Below the pieces are notes generated by a model. That model saw only the letters and a program-made list of their open reading frames with translations. It was not told where the DNA came from and did no database searches. From the NCBI GenBank assembly GCA_016287995.1, contig JAEEXW010000083.1:1-9767 (forward strand): a stretch of 9,767 bases of DNA. Reading direction: 5' to 3'. Shown here piece after piece: positions 1-7,554 of the stretch; positions within the stretch are counted from its first letter, which is position 1, and every line of letters starts with the position of its first letter. This stretch comes from Bacteroidales bacterium (lineage in GTDB: Bacteria > Bacteroidota > Bacteroidia > Bacteroidales > UBA3824). A program made the position numbers and the translations under genes.

Positions 1-825
1 TTTTACTTGGATTTGTCGGGCATGGACAAATATTTTGACGTTTTGGAATGGTCGCATAATTTGAGAATGAAAATCATTAACGAAACCGGTTTGCCGATTT
101 CGTTTGGTCTTTCGGTCAACAAAACCGTCGCAAAAATAGCCTCCGGAAAAGCAAAACCTATGGGCGAACTTTTTGTCCCCGAAAATAAGGTTCAAGATTT
201 TTTAGACCCGTTGCCGGTAGAAAAAATTCCCGGTGTCGGCGATTCTATGATGCCGAGACTCAAAGTGTTAGGCATAAAAACGATAAAAGATTTGCGGGAA
301 TTTCCGCGCGGACTTTTTATCCGTGAGTTCCGCCCTTCCGCCGATGTCCTGTGGCTGAAAGCAAACGGCATTGATGATTCAAAAGTTGTCCCCGAAAGAG
401 ACCCGAAAAGCCTCAGCACCGAAACGACTTTTGAAACGGATATTTTTGACAGGACGTATTTGCAGGATACGCTGCTTTTTATGGCAGACATTCTGTCATA
501 CAGGCTGAGAAAGCAGAACAAAAAATGCACAGCCGTTGCAGTGAAATTTAAGTTTCCGACTTTTCAGACCAAGGAAAAGCAAAAAACAATTTCGCCGACG
601 GATTTTACCGACACTTTGGCGGAAACCGCTTTGATACTTTTTAAAAATATGTATCAGCAAGGTCAGCCGTTAAGGTTGATTGGTCTGAGGCTAAACATTT
701 CAAACGCCGAAACCCAAAACGACATTTTTTCTTACAATCCTAAAAAAGACAAACTCGACCGTACGATTGATAATTTGCGCGACAAGTTTGGCAGCGGAAT
801 TATAAAGCACGGAAATTTAAGGTAA
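1..825 (+). CDS. dinB: DNA polymerase IV (Y-family translesion polymerase), 5' end missing
   Basis: This is the C-terminal part of a Y-family DNA polymerase, which copies past damaged template bases in the cytoplasm. The frame is open from base 1 and starts FYLDLSGMD, the segment that in this family directly follows the catalytic Asp-Glu pair. Roughly the first 100 residues, including those acidic residues, therefore lie outside the window. Counting from the window edge, the palm continues with the GLSVNKTVAKIASGKAKP segment (about residues 36-53). A helix-hairpin-helix thumb follows with LPVEKIPGVG (71-80), and a little-finger domain runs from about residue 135 to the end. The protein ends IIKHGNLR, and I see no obvious C-terminal clamp-binding motif. 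YLDLSG and the thumb favour DinB over UmuC. The next gene is 76 bp downstream with its own promoter, so this is probably a separate unit. I see no terminator hairpin after the stop. Confidence 0.95.
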   Translation, partial: FYLDLSGMDKYFDVLEWSHNLRMKIINETGLPISFGLSVNKTVAKIASGKAKPMGELFVPENKVQDFLDPLPVEKIPGVGDSMMPRLKVLGIKTIKDLREFPRGLFIREFRPSADVLWLKANGIDDSKVVPERDPKSLSTETTFETDIFDRTYLQDTLLFMADILSYRLRKQNKKCTAVAVKFKFPTFQTKEKQKTISPTDFTDTLAETALILFKNMYQQGQPLRLIGLRLNISNAETQNDIFSYNPKKDKLDRTIDNLRDKFGSGIIKHGNLR

Positions 826-832
826 TTTTTTT

Positions 833-864
833 TTTGTGTGTTTGTTTTTTCTTTTGTAATTTTG
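833..864 (+). promoter_or_regulatory. Bacteroidota-type promoter for the receptor operon
   Basis: A TTTG at 833-836 and TAATTTTG at 857-864 are separated by 20 nt. This matches the TTTG / TAnnTTTG pair recognised by the Bacteroidota primary sigma factor. Transcription would start at about 870, giving a leader of roughly 30 nt before the ATG at 902. The surrounding bases are very T-rich, so the -33 match is weaker evidence than the -7 match. Confidence 0.7.
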
Positions 865-901
865 CGCCCGTATTTTTCACATTAACCAGAGTTATAAAAA
901 C

Positions 902-2164
902 ATGAAAAAAATTGTGTATTTATTGGCGGCGGCAGCACTTACTTTTTCTGCCTGCCACAAAGACAGTGAGGGAGAAGACGGTGTTACTCCCGCAAACGAG
1001 CCGAAAGGCAAAGGCGACGTAAAAGAAGCGTTGGACAACCAAAAAGCCAAAGAACAACTTCAAACGTACGCCACCGATTTCTTAAATTCTTTTAAACCCG
1101 AAGACCAAAAAGGACTTATCGAAGCCTTGAATACTTTTGCAAATATTTGTGACGATGCAAATTTGCCTTGGGATGAAGACAAAGACGAGGAGATTTCAAA
1201 AAAGAATTTCGCCGGTCTTTATGCTAAAAACCTTGCCGAAGCACTTGAAAAAAAGGCGTATTCAAAGGCAACAACCGTAAACGAGGAATTCGTTTGGGAG
1301 TTCAAAGAGTACACCGGTGTTTACGAGTTGAAAGACAACGAATGGGTAAAAACCTCAGAAAGTTCAGACATTGTTTTTAAATATACTTGCAACGGAAAAG
1401 ACTGTGAGTTCAAAGCGGTTCAGGCATCCGGAAAGATTGAGGAGACTTTCAACGACGGCGAAGAAACATACAAAATTGATTTGCCTGCCGGTGTAACGAT
1501 AACCCTTACGCAAGCAGGTTCTGAACTTTTTAAAACCGTTCTTGATGTCAATTACAAGTCTCAGGAAAGTATGAAAACTACTGCCTCTGTAAAATTTGCT
1601 AATTTGACAATTACTTCCGATACCAAAATTACCAACACTGAAATTACTGACAACCAGACTGTTGCTATTGACGGTAATACTTTGATTTGGGCTACTGGCA
1701 GCGCAAAGGGAACCCGTTTTTGCGATGTAGACCATTTTGAGACAGTTGCGCAGAAAGACGAAGAAGATGTGGAGATGCAGGATTATGTGGACAATTTTAC
1801 CGCAGAGGTTAATATAATGGGTAATGTACAGATTAAGAGTGAAGTAGAGTATGCAAAATTGGAAGGTTATGATGAGTTGAAAAGCAAGGAAGAAGCACAA
1901 AAGATTTGTGATATATGGAACAAATATTGTGTTGTGAAGTTTTTCTTTTCAGGTTCTGACGTAGAACAGGGAAGGATAAAATTTTTGCCGGAATTGACAG
2001 AAGAATGGCGTGGCGAAGAATATTGGGATGCTAACCCCGTAATTTATTTCAATGCCGACAATACTTCGTATGCTTTTGAAGACTATTTCAACGAAGACAG
2101 ATTTGCTAATACGGAAGATCAGTGCGAGGCTCTTTGGGACAAATATGAGGCATATTGGAAATAA
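902..2164 (+). CDS. Acidic outer-membrane lipoprotein of unknown function, first gene of receptor operon
   Basis: I do not recognise this 420-residue protein. It begins with a lipoprotein signal peptide: MKKIVYLLAAAALTFSAC, with Cys18 as the predicted lipidated residue. The residues just after the cysteine (HKDSEGEDG) are charged and acidic. In Bacteroidota such a stretch acts as an export signal that moves lipoproteins to the cell surface, so surface exposure is inferred. The mature part starts with a helical, lysine- and acid-rich segment (about 35-125). A strand-rich region follows (about 130-320), with many Thr/Ile/Val alternations. The C-terminal end is aromatic and acidic (WRGEEYWD near 369-376, YEAYWK at the end). 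Seven further cysteines (83, 163, 168, 274, 336, 343, 408) could form disulphides. The start is the first ATG after the promoter and the only one giving a signal peptide. The receptor gene begins inside its last codons, so it may be an accessory or ligand-binding partner of that receptor. Confidence 0.85.
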   Translation: MKKIVYLLAAAALTFSACHKDSEGEDGVTPANEPKGKGDVKEALDNQKAKEQLQTYATDFLNSFKPEDQKGLIEALNTFANICDDANLPWDEDKDEEISKKNFAGLYAKNLAEALEKKAYSKATTVNEEFVWEFKEYTGVYELKDNEWVKTSESSDIVFKYTCNGKDCEFKAVQASGKIEETFNDGEETYKIDLPAGVTITLTQAGSELFKTVLDVNYKSQESMKTTASVKFANLTITSDTKITNTEITDNQTVAIDGNTLIWATGSAKGTRFCDVDHFETVAQKDEEDVEMQDYVDNFTAEVNIMGNVQIKSEVEYAKLEGYDELKSKEEAQKICDIWNKYCVVKFFFSGSDVEQGRIKFLPELTEEWRGEEYWDANPVIYFNADNTSYAFEDYFNEDRFANTEDQCEALWDKYEAYWK

Positions 2165-4196
2165 AATTTTTCATGGTATATTTTTAAAGGCAGGCAGGAC
2201 GTTGTTTCTGCTTGCTTTTTTATTGTCCGTTTTTAGTGTCAGCGGACAAGATACCGTTATCCACAGAGAAATCCACGAAATCACAATCGGAGCCGAAAAG
2301 AAACACAACGTTACAATAAAAGACAACAACAGAATTGTTTTTTCTCCCGAAGGTTTGTCAAACACGTTGAGGGTTTTCGGCGAGGCAGATCCTATGAAAT
2401 ACATTTTAACGCTGCCCGGTGTAAGTACTTCAAGTGATTATGCCTCAGGTATTTCTGTTCAGGGATGCGATTATTCGCAGACGTTTGTCGGGATTGCGGG
2501 TGCGCCGATATTTTTTCCGTATCATCTTTTCGGAATTTTTTCGGTTTGCAATCCGACGCATTTTGCCGACGTTTCATTGGAAAAGAGCATTCACGGTGCG
2601 GATTTTGAAAACCGTCTCGGCGGTCTGATAGATTTGCGGCCAAAACAAAAGATTCTTAAACATTTGACAGGGGATTTTAACGTTGGAATGTTGGCTTCGG
2701 GTTTTACTTTGGGTGTTCCGTGCGGAAAGAAATTTTCAGTTTATGCTTCTTCGAGAATTTCATATATTTCGCTTTTTTACAAAAAACTTTTGCAGACCGG
2801 CCGGGGAGAGACAATGTACAATTTTCAGGATGCCAATTTAACGGCGGTTTACAAGTTTAATTATTACAACAAATTGGTATTTAATGCATTTGTTAACAAT
2901 GATGATTTTTCTGTAAACGAAACTTCGGCTCTTAATCTCAATCTTTACTGGAAAAATTCGGTGTCGTCCTTTTTGTTTGAGCACGAAGGCAACTTCAATT
3001 TCAATACTTCTGTTTTTTATTCGGGATTCAGCAGCGGTTTGAGGCTTTTGATGTCAAAAAATACAGTTTCCGTTCCGAGCGAAATTTCTGCTTACGGAAT
3101 TAATTTCAATTCGTCGTTTTTTGTTTTGACGGACAAAATAAAAATACTTTCCGGCTTTACAGTAACGAATTACGCTGTTCAGCCGCAAGGCGTGGAGTCG
3201 GATTTCGGCGGTAATCTTAATCCGGAAATTTTTGACACGGAAACCAAACTTTATGCGGAAGGTGTTTTGTTTTTTTCTCCGAAAATAAATCTTCATGCAG
3301 GAATAAAACACAGCGGAATTTTCAATTCTGATTATTGCGACGGAAATTTTTCTCCGCTGTTAACTCTTAATTTTGAAGCCTTGACGTGCAAATTTTCAGC
3401 GCATTATTCCATTTATTACCAATATTTGCACCAAATCGGTTTTTCAGATGTCGGACTTTCTACAAACTCCTGGATTGCCGCAAGCGGAAAACTTCCGCCT
3501 CAAAAAGCCAATTCTTTTTCGCTTAGTTGTTTGAAGGATTTTTCTGATTATCAGTTGCAATTCGAGACATATTATAAAAAGGTGTCATCGCAAAGCGAAT
3601 TTTTCGGGAACATTTTTGATTTGTTTTCCAAAAATTATTGTGCCGAAAATTATACCGATACAGGCAACGGTTATAATTCGGGTTTTGACTTGATTTTTAA
3701 GAAGAACGGCGGAAAAATCACGGGTTATGTAGGTTATGCTTTGGGGTATGCCCGCAGAAAATTCGGGAAATTTTCTGACGGATATTTGCCGTCTTCCAAC
3801 GAGGTTTTGCACAATGCGAAAGTAAATTTGAGCGTTAAAATCGGCAGGCAGTGGGTTTTGTCGTCGCTTTTCAATTATTCTTACGGACGTCCCGTAACGC
3901 CGATAAAATACGTTTATATGATTGGTGAAAAAATGATTGCGGAATACGGCAAACATAATTCAGCCCGTATGAAAGATTATCACAGGCTGGATTTTGCGGC
4001 AACTTATAGATTTTGCGGCAAAAGGCACTCTTTGGTTACGCATAACATAAACTTGTCAGTGTTAAATGTTTACGGCAGAAAAAACACCGAACTTTCGTAT
4101 TATAAATTTTACAAGGAAAAAAATCAGATTCGTTACCGCGAAAAAACTTCGCTGTTCAGGTTTTTGCCGTCGCTTAGTTATTCTGTTAATTTTTAG
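2145..4196 (+). CDS. TonB-dependent outer-membrane receptor, short form with plug near the N-terminus
   Basis: This encodes a 683-residue outer-membrane beta-barrel transporter, driven by TonB, for an unknown ligand. I chose the ATG at 2145. It gives a basic N-region followed by a hydrophobic segment (RTLFLLAFLLSVFSVSG, 18-34) and a likely cleavage before Gln35. The frame is open further upstream, but those starts bury the signal peptide. The plug covers about residues 60-166. It includes DPMKYILTLPGV, a HLFGIFS segment and NRLGGLIDLRPK, all typical of this family. The usual LLDG of the plug reads VGIAG here (115-119), and two unusual cysteines (108, 135) flank it. The rest is barrel, rich in alternating aromatic strands, and ends SYSVNF with the expected terminal phenylalanine. 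The carboxypeptidase-regulatory-like domain common before the plug in this phylum is absent. The gene overlaps the preceding lipoprotein by 20 bp and precedes DUF4249 by 6 bp, which suggests translational coupling. Confidence 0.9.
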   Translation: MRHIGNKIFHGIFLKAGRTLFLLAFLLSVFSVSGQDTVIHREIHEITIGAEKKHNVTIKDNNRIVFSPEGLSNTLRVFGEADPMKYILTLPGVSTSSDYASGISVQGCDYSQTFVGIAGAPIFFPYHLFGIFSVCNPTHFADVSLEKSIHGADFENRLGGLIDLRPKQKILKHLTGDFNVGMLASGFTLGVPCGKKFSVYASSRISYISLFYKKLLQTGRGETMYNFQDANLTAVYKFNYYNKLVFNAFVNNDDFSVNETSALNLNLYWKNSVSSFLFEHEGNFNFNTSVFYSGFSSGLRLLMSKNTVSVPSEISAYGINFNSSFFVLTDKIKILSGFTVTNYAVQPQGVESDFGGNLNPEIFDTETKLYAEGVLFFSPKINLHAGIKHSGIFNSDYCDGNFSPLLTLNFEALTCKFSAHYSIYYQYLHQIGFSDVGLSTNSWIAASGKLPPQKANSFSLSCLKDFSDYQLQFETYYKKVSSQSEFFGNIFDLFSKNYCAENYTDTGNGYNSGFDLIFKKNGGKITGYVGYALGYARRKFGKFSDGYLPSSNEVLHNAKVNLSVKIGRQWVLSSLFNYSYGRPVTPIKYVYMIGEKMIAEYGKHNSARMKDYHRLDFAATYRFCGKRHSLVTHNINLSVLNVYGRKNTELSYYKFYKEKNQIRYREKTSLFRFLPSLSYSVNF

Positions 4197-4202
4197 GGAA
4201 AA

Positions 4203-5003
4203 ATGAAAAAACTATTTTTTTTAATCACAGTATTTTTATCTGTGCTTTCCTGTGAGGAAAGTTTGCAGCCTTTGCGTGAAAACAAACTTGTTGTGGAGGG
4301 TTGGATAGAGTCGGACGGTTATCCTGTGGTTTTGCTGACTCTGACTGCAAGTCCTGAGGTTGCGGAAGATATTAATTTAGCGGATTATGTAGCAAAATTT
4401 GCAAAAATAACGCTTTCGGACGGCGACACGACAGTTGTTTTAACGGGGTCTGTTGACAGAAAATATTATCCGCCGATGGTTTTCAAAACGTATGACATAA
4501 AGGGAGTTGCTGGCAAGACCTATTATTTGACGGCGCAGTATAACGGATTGGAAGTAAGTGCGGAGACGAAAATTTTGGAGCCGTACGAAATTAAGGATGT
4601 CAAGACTGTGGCAGTGGACGATACGGCGAGAATTTTTGATGTTGAGATTCAGGACGGCGTTTCTCCGGGCGGGAAAATAATGTTTTTTTCGCGGGTTTGG
4701 AATACTGAAACGAGGCTGTTTCCGTCGTTGTTTGGGATTTATGAAGTGGAGGAGAACAAAAAAACTTACACTGTTTATCATTCCAAGGAATCGCCGAATT
4801 TTTCTGCCGGTGATTCTGTTTCGATTCATCTTTGCAGGTTGGATGATTTTCAGTTTAGATTTTGGCAGGCGTATTCCAATGCGGTGAATTTTGGCGGCGG
4901 CTTTGTGATTTCCACCGACAAAAGCCTTCCGTCAAACATTGAAGGCGGTTACGGATATTTTTTCGGTTACGGGACTTCAAAAGTCGGAATCGTGGCGGAA
5001 TAA
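4203..5003 (+). CDS. DUF4249 family lipoprotein, partner of the TonB-dependent receptor
   Basis: This 266-residue protein has a lipoprotein signal peptide with Cys17 in VLSC, followed by EESLQPLRENK. The next segment, KLVVEGWIESDGYPVVLLTLTAS (28-50), matches the start of the DUF4249 family. So does the C-terminal NIEGGYGYFFGYGTSKV. In between are predicted beta strands of an immunoglobulin-like fold (for example ITLSDGDTTVVLTG and GKTYYLTAQYNGLEV). DUF4249 proteins occur in Bacteroidota and are commonly encoded next to TonB-dependent receptors, as here. Their exact role is not established, and a surface lid or ligand-capture function is an inference by analogy with SusD-type partners. The protein is somewhat shorter than many members. 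It is the last gene of the operon and is followed immediately by a terminator. Confidence 0.82.
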   Translation: MKKLFFLITVFLSVLSCEESLQPLRENKLVVEGWIESDGYPVVLLTLTASPEVAEDINLADYVAKFAKITLSDGDTTVVLTGSVDRKYYPPMVFKTYDIKGVAGKTYYLTAQYNGLEVSAETKILEPYEIKDVKTVAVDDTARIFDVEIQDGVSPGGKIMFFSRVWNTETRLFPSLFGIYEVEENKKTYTVYHSKESPNFSAGDSVSIHLCRLDDFQFRFWQAYSNAVNFGGGFVISTDKSLPSNIEGGYGYFFGYGTSKVGIVAE

Positions 5004-5034
5004 AAAAAGGGACTTTTTTAATAGTCCCTTTTTT
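5003..5034. terminator. Bidirectional intrinsic terminator between converging operons
   Basis: GGGACT (5009-5014) pairs with AGTCCC (5023-5028) around an 8-nt loop. The stem is extended by an A run (5003-5008) facing a T run (5029-5034). Read on either strand, the hairpin is followed by a U tract. It begins right at the DUF4249 stop codon and lies 20 bp past the stop of the - strand gene at 5054, so it can serve both. Confidence 0.85.
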
Positions 5035-5053
5035 GCGTATATTTCTTTCTCTT

Positions 5054-5986
5054 CTAATTTATTTTCTCCACTACGAAACCGAGTTTGTCTTTGTGATTGT
5101 TGAGATAGCGGCATGTTTCAAAGGCTTTGAAACTGTTTGAACTATAACCGTCTTCTGATTGCATCTTTTTCTGACAAAAATCCTCGGAATCTATTTTCTC
5201 GGTTTTGTCAGCCTTGAAAATAAATTTTGGACTGTTCGCAATGCGGTTTCCATTATTGTCCGTAATTATCAAGCGGAAAATATCCGCGCTGTCAGAGCCC
5301 GAAATGTTGATTTCTTTCAAAACCAGATAATCTTCCTGATAAAATATTTCAATGCCGCTGTCTGAAACTTTACAGTTGCCGTAAATGTCTGTTTTCAAAG
5401 GTTTTAACACTAAAAACGGAGTATTCTTTTCCAAGCAGAGAATCTCTGTATCACCGTTAAACGAATGGTTTGTGCAAGAATCAAAATTTCTCATCCAAAT
5501 AATTCTTTCAACCGTGTAAAAAGCCGCAAGACAAAAGAAGACCGCAAATATTGTGCGGAATGTGCTGCGGTACTGTTTTTTAGCGTTGTCCGTTTTTGCG
5601 ATTTGATTGTTATAACCTTCAATGTATTTGCTGACATCGGAATATTTGTTATAGGCTTCAAGTTTTTTTCTTGCGCTTTCAATTTTTTGCGGAAGTTGTT
5701 TGTCCGTAATTTTTTCACGCTTGTTCTTGAAAATCAGAATGATACTAAAAACAAAAAACACCGGAATTATAAAAAACATCGCCAAAAACACCGCAAAATC
5801 AGCAGTAGTTGCAACGTAAACCGCTGTTGTAACCGGCAAAACAACCGCTGCTACAATCAGCAGCATAAACGGAAATCCGTTCCTTATCAGCGCACCCGTA
5901 TTTTTCGGATACTGGTTTTTGTAGTCTTTTAGCAAAAGTTCCATCTGACGGCTTACCGACTGGATAAATGTTTTGTCTGTGTTCAT
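5054..5986 (-). CDS. Three-helix membrane protein of unknown function with periplasmic C-terminal domain
   Basis: I do not recognise this 310-residue protein. A short charged N-terminus is followed by two membrane helices (about 38-60 and 64-86). A lysine-rich helical linker (87-140) and a third helix (about 143-163) come next, then a C-terminal domain (165-310). The positive charges KNKREK after helix 2 and KKQYRSTFR before helix 3 place N-terminus and linker in the cytoplasm and the C-terminal domain in the periplasm. That domain has five cysteines (171, 184, 205, 271, 292), so disulphides are possible. It appears strand-rich, with ITDNNGNRIANSPKFIFKADKT near 241-262. The gene starts 12 bp after the stop of the zinc-ribbon gene upstream, so they form an operon. 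Its topology copies that of the upstream protein without the zinc ribbons. The start follows an A-rich TTAAGAAA leader. Confidence 0.8.
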   Translation of the reverse strand: MNTDKTFIQSVSRQMELLLKDYKNQYPKNTGALIRNGFPFMLLIVAAVVLPVTTAVYVATTADFAVFLAMFFIIPVFFVFSIILIFKNKREKITDKQLPQKIESARKKLEAYNKYSDVSKYIEGYNNQIAKTDNAKKQYRSTFRTIFAVFFCLAAFYTVERIIWMRNFDSCTNHSFNGDTEILCLEKNTPFLVLKPLKTDIYGNCKVSDSGIEIFYQEDYLVLKEINISGSDSADIFRLIITDNNGNRIANSPKFIFKADKTEKIDSEDFCQKKMQSEDGYSSNSFKAFETCRYLNNHKDKLGFVVEKIN

Positions 5987-5998
5987 TTTCTTAATAAA

Positions 5999-7441
5999 TT
6001 AATATGTTGTAACCGAAAAATACTCAATTTTGTCCATGACTTCTTTTAAAGTCCTGATGTTGTTGCCGCTGTTTTGAGAGACAAATTCAGCGTAATAACT
6101 TCCCGAACCGTTTTCCAAAACTTTAATAAGATTGTCATCGCTTTTTTTGTCATAATCAATGTTTTCCAAAACTGTAAGACCGAGACCCGTTTCCAAAGTT
6201 TGAGAGTTCTTATCAAAAAGCGTAACAGCGATTTTGGAAGTTTTGGCATCAGGAAGTTTTTTGCCTGTAGAAACAAGCCTTATTCCGCTGATTCTCAGAC
6301 GAAATTTGCAATCGCTACCGAGCAGTTTAAAATCGTTTAAATCATTGTTGTCGTTTTCAACGTCAATGCTGACGGTTGCCGGACTTTCGCATTTCAAATA
6401 TTGGGAAAGTGTCTCTGAAACAGGATTTTCTGCGTTTGCTCTGACAGTTTTTCTCTCCTCAGAGAGTTGATAAATTTCCGAATATTTATTTTGGTTTTCC
6501 TGATAACTTTTTACGGGATTTGGTCTGACAAAAACCGGAATAAGACCGGCAATTATCAGAGTTAAAAAAGTAACGGTGATTTTTTTGCGGTTGCTGTCTT
6601 TGTTTTGCCGGATAACATTAATTATGTCTTCGTATTCTTTCAGGCTTTGTCTTGCTTCGGGATTTTCGCCGTAAAGAGTATCGATTGTGCGCGAAAACAT
6701 CTCCTGATTGTAAAGCGCGTCGTAATAAACCGCGTCAGCCTTTGCTACCGGCGAATCTTCTTTTTTTGTGGCAAGGAGCGCAACAACCGCAATCAACAGG
6801 CAGACTATTGACCAGCCAGCCGCCGCACCAGACGAATGTGTAAACGCCAAAACAAGCAGAAGTGCCGCCGCCAAAAGCATCAGGATTTGAAACCTGAATT
6901 TCAGAACGTCAAAAAACGTCGGTTTCGGTGCGGATTTTAATCTTACAATGTATTCATCAATGTTGGACGTCAGATTTTTGATATACAAATCCGAATCTTC
7001 CGGTGCGTGCAAAACGTGTCCGCAAAAACCGCAGATATGGCTGAAAAGCGGATACGGCGCACCGCAGTCGGGACAGGTTTTAAGGTTTTGTTTTTCTTCG
7101 GCGGTGATTCTGTTTTCTTCTTCGATGATTTTGGCGGCAGTACCGGAAACTTTTATCACTTTGCCGTTACCGTTGCCGCTGGTCAGAGAGTTACCGCAAA
7201 AAAGGCAGTTGTCTGAAATCAAAGGAATCTGAGAGCCGCAAACCGGACAACTTTTCAAATCTTCTTTTTTGTATGATTTGAGTCTTTCTTTTAAGGCATT
7301 GTCCAAGAAAGAGTTGATTTCCTGCTCTGAAATGCCTTCCGCGAGAGCCGACTTTACGATGGTCTGTTTTTCAACAAGAGTCAAAACCCTGTCTTTCAGC
7401 GCCAACGCCGTAAGGTCTGAAATATGTTTTGATACAGGCAT
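5999..7441 (-). CDS. Membrane protein with two zinc ribbons and an N-terminal TerB-like helical segment
   Basis: This 480-residue protein begins with a helical module (about 8-52; ALALKDRVLTLVEKQTIVKS, then GISEQEINSFLDNAL). It resembles the TerB-like or short helical modules seen at the N-terminus of many Bacteroidota proteins. Two zinc ribbons follow with identical C-x2-C-x10-C-x2-C spacing: Cys65/68/79/82 and Cys123/126/137/140. Both read CPxCG, then PL, then FCG, so they look like a duplication. Two membrane helices lie at about 184-201 and 208-225, then a helical linker, a third helix at about 287-305 and a C-terminal strand-containing domain (306-480). Basic residues flanking helices 2 and 3 put the ribbons and linker in the cytoplasm and the C-terminal domain in the periplasm. 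The function is unknown. The ribbons could bind a protein or nucleic acid partner, or simply be structural. It is first in a two-gene operon with the 5054-5986 gene. The start is the first ATG in the frame. Confidence 0.83.
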   Translation of the reverse strand: MPVSKHISDLTALALKDRVLTLVEKQTIVKSALAEGISEQEINSFLDNALKERLKSYKKEDLKSCPVCGSQIPLISDNCLFCGNSLTSGNGNGKVIKVSGTAAKIIEEENRITAEEKQNLKTCPDCGAPYPLFSHICGFCGHVLHAPEDSDLYIKNLTSNIDEYIVRLKSAPKPTFFDVLKFRFQILMLLAAALLLVLAFTHSSGAAAGWSIVCLLIAVVALLATKKEDSPVAKADAVYYDALYNQEMFSRTIDTLYGENPEARQSLKEYEDIINVIRQNKDSNRKKITVTFLTLIIAGLIPVFVRPNPVKSYQENQNKYSEIYQLSEERKTVRANAENPVSETLSQYLKCESPATVSIDVENDNNDLNDFKLLGSDCKFRLRISGIRLVSTGKKLPDAKTSKIAVTLFDKNSQTLETGLGLTVLENIDYDKKSDDNLIKVLENGSGSYYAEFVSQNSGNNIRTLKEVMDKIEYFSVTTY

Positions 7442-7467
7442 AATATGATTACTGTTTGTTTACAAGG

Positions 7468-7475
7468 CAAAAATA
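7468..7475 (-). promoter_or_regulatory. Candidate -7 promoter box for the zinc-ribbon operon
   Basis: On the - strand, TATTTTTG fits the TAnnTTTG -7 box and would start transcription about 20 nt before the ATG at 7441. The -33 position, 20 nt upstream, reads TTTT instead of TTTG and coincides with the T tract of the metY terminator. The site is therefore only half supported. Read-through from metY is the alternative source of transcription. Confidence 0.4.
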
Positions 7476-7495
7476 AAAAAACTTTTCTAAATGAG

Positions 7496-7529
7496 AAAAA
7501 AAACGGCTGCCTTATTCCGGGGCAGCCGT
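7496..7529 (-). terminator. Intrinsic terminator of metY
   Basis: Nine-base arms ACGGCTGCC (7503-7511) and GGCAGCCGT (7521-7529) form a GC-rich hairpin with a 9-nt loop. Read on the - strand, it is followed directly by a run of eight T (A at 7496-7503 on the + strand). It lies about 25 bp past the metY stop. The + strand reading has no T tract, so it acts in one direction. Confidence 0.88.
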
Positions 7530-7554
7530 CAAAAAAGAAATTTTAGACTTTAAT

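Noticed and set aside
1364..1900. A 178-residue open frame on the - strand inside the first lipoprotein gene
   Set aside because: It is fully antisense to a gene with a signal peptide and operon context, has no promoter or recognisable family, and looks like composition-driven shadow.
2052..2144. Longer receptor start at 2052, adding 31 residues
   Set aside because: It would extend the overlap with the lipoprotein gene to over 100 bp and place a basic stretch in front of the signal peptide.
5465..5932. A 155-residue + strand open frame opposite the small membrane protein
   Set aside because: It is rich in Cys, Lys and Asn with no domain pattern. The - strand frame has clear membrane helices and operon spacing.
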